Below, one piece after another: positions 63,573 through 64,000 of a stretch of 64,000 nucleotides of DNA. Under the pieces are notes generated by a model, which was given only the letters and a program-made list of their open reading frames with translations, had not been told where the DNA came from and did not search any database. How positions within the stretch are numbered: position 1 is the stretch's first letter; the number at the start of each line of letters is the position of its first letter. Source of the stretch: a bacterium (GTDB lineage Bacteria; Bacteroidota; Bacteroidia; Flavobacteriales_D; Crocinitomicaceae); assembly GCA_024742305.1 (NCBI GenBank), contig JANSYQ010000020.1:1-64000 (forward strand), in the 5' to 3' direction. The position numbers and the translations under genes are program-made.

Positions 63573-64000
63573 CTATTTTTTATCACCCCTACCATAATCA
63601 TATTCATTACATTTTTTCTCTTGTTCGATAAGTTCGGCTTTGTCATATTTAATAATTTGGCCTTTTGGATAACACTTATTCATAAAGTCAACAAGTTTAT
63701 AGATATCCTCTCTATAGCAGTTTGCAATAAATCCATTCATCTCTTTACCCTCAAATGTAGCGTGAATAAAAAATCTAGGCCATCCCATTTGAATCACGCA
63801 ACCATCAGCAGAATGATGCCCTAGCGAATCAATTCCGCCCAACAGCTTTCTCAGTTCTGTCAACTCCGATTTATCAAGTATGTAAAATGATGATGTATCA
63901 GATTTATAGTTATTTCCCTTTATAGAGTCATCGAGTGAAATATGGAAAGTTCTATCGATGACGTATAGAGTGTCATTATGTATTTCAAACCTCTTATAGT
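63573..64000 (-). CDS. Hypothetical protein, truncated by the window edge
   Basis: The reading frame continues without a stop from 63573 to the last base, so the ATG lies beyond the window; at least 141 residues are visible. Upstream of the first internal start it reads YKRFEIHNDTLYVIDRTFHI, and later GMNGFIANCYREDIYKLVDFMNKC-like sequence. I do not recognise a domain. The short frame from the TTG at 63863 is not the real gene start. Last visible member of the orphan array. Confidence 0.6.
   Translation of the reverse strand, partial: YKRFEIHNDTLYVIDRTFHISLDDSIKGNNYKSDTSSFYILDKSELTELRKLLGGIDSLGHHSADGCVIQMGWPRFFIHATFEGKEMNGFIANCYREDIYKLVDFMNKCYPKGQIIKYDKAELIEQEKKCNEYDYGRGDKK

Noticed and set aside
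63573-63863. 96-residue complete gene
   Set aside because: The frame is open to the window edge and the proposed start is TTG; it is the 3' part of a longer gene.

Overview
The window reads as chromosome of a member of Bacteroidota, most likely order Flavobacteriales (relatives of Crocinitomicaceae/Cryomorphaceae are my inference, not shown). Reasons: five secreted proteins end in type IX secretion (T9SS) sorting domains with a YPNP motif; many genes start shortly after a TAnnTTTG -7 box instead of a Shine-Dalgarno site; murA is preceded by a DUF4290 gene; DnaJ has the two-motif zinc region usual in flavobacteria; base composition is moderate to low GC. There are no tRNA or rRNA genes, no transposase and no CRISPR array that I can see. 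The right-hand gene runs off the window.

Layout. 0-7 kb: lpdA (minus strand), then two tandem paralogous T9SS proteins with eight Cys-containing repeats each, and a small membrane protein. 7-12.5 kb: purL, a DUF4290 gene, a 650-bp tandem repeat, and murA with Asp in place of the catalytic Cys. 12.5-19 kb: secreted protein, TlpA-type thioredoxin, DUF2490 protein, lipoprotein and a 1088-residue WG-repeat protein, followed by a convergent 21-codon hydrophobic ORF with its own promoter match. 19-22 kb: grpE-dnaJ-CPBP protease operon. 22-24 kb: three-gene arsenosugar cluster (peroxidase-like protein, radical SAM ArsS, methyltransferase ArsM). 24-31 kb: DUF6340 lipoprotein, ABC exporter pair with a Ppx/GppA phosphatase, sigma-54-type response regulator, DoxX-like protein.

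31-34 kb (minus strand): a hypothetical protein and three tandem paralogs of a secreted family with YLYP and YLFWE motifs. 34-41 kb: alaS and a MscS channel (minus), two paralogous lipoproteins, an M23 peptidase, a zinc-ribbon protein. 41-44 kb: dnaK and a RidA-family protein. 44-47 kb (minus): an ECF sigma factor, its probable membrane anti-sigma/outer-membrane partner and a PKD-domain T9SS protein; sigma operon and PKD gene share an almost identical 19-bp upstream element. 47-53 kb: lipoprotein plus a DUF5060 glycoside hydrolase, a long intergenic region ending in a candidate structured RNA with a strong terminator (resembling 6S RNA in shape), and another T9SS protein. 52-59 kb (minus): thioesterase, DUF2200 protein, outer-membrane-like protein, duplicated-module T9SS protein, lipoprotein, polytopic membrane protein. 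59-64 kb: a lipoprotein with a CxxCH motif, then an array of five orphan minus-strand genes; three of the spacers carry related 14-bp boxes just after a stop codon, which looks like accessory, cassette-like DNA.

The best candidates for something not yet described are the ECF promoter pair, the structured RNA near 50.5 kb, the 21-codon gene near 19.0 kb, the YLYP/YLFWE tandem family and the cassette-like array at the right end. All functions are inferred from reading the sequence; no database search was run.
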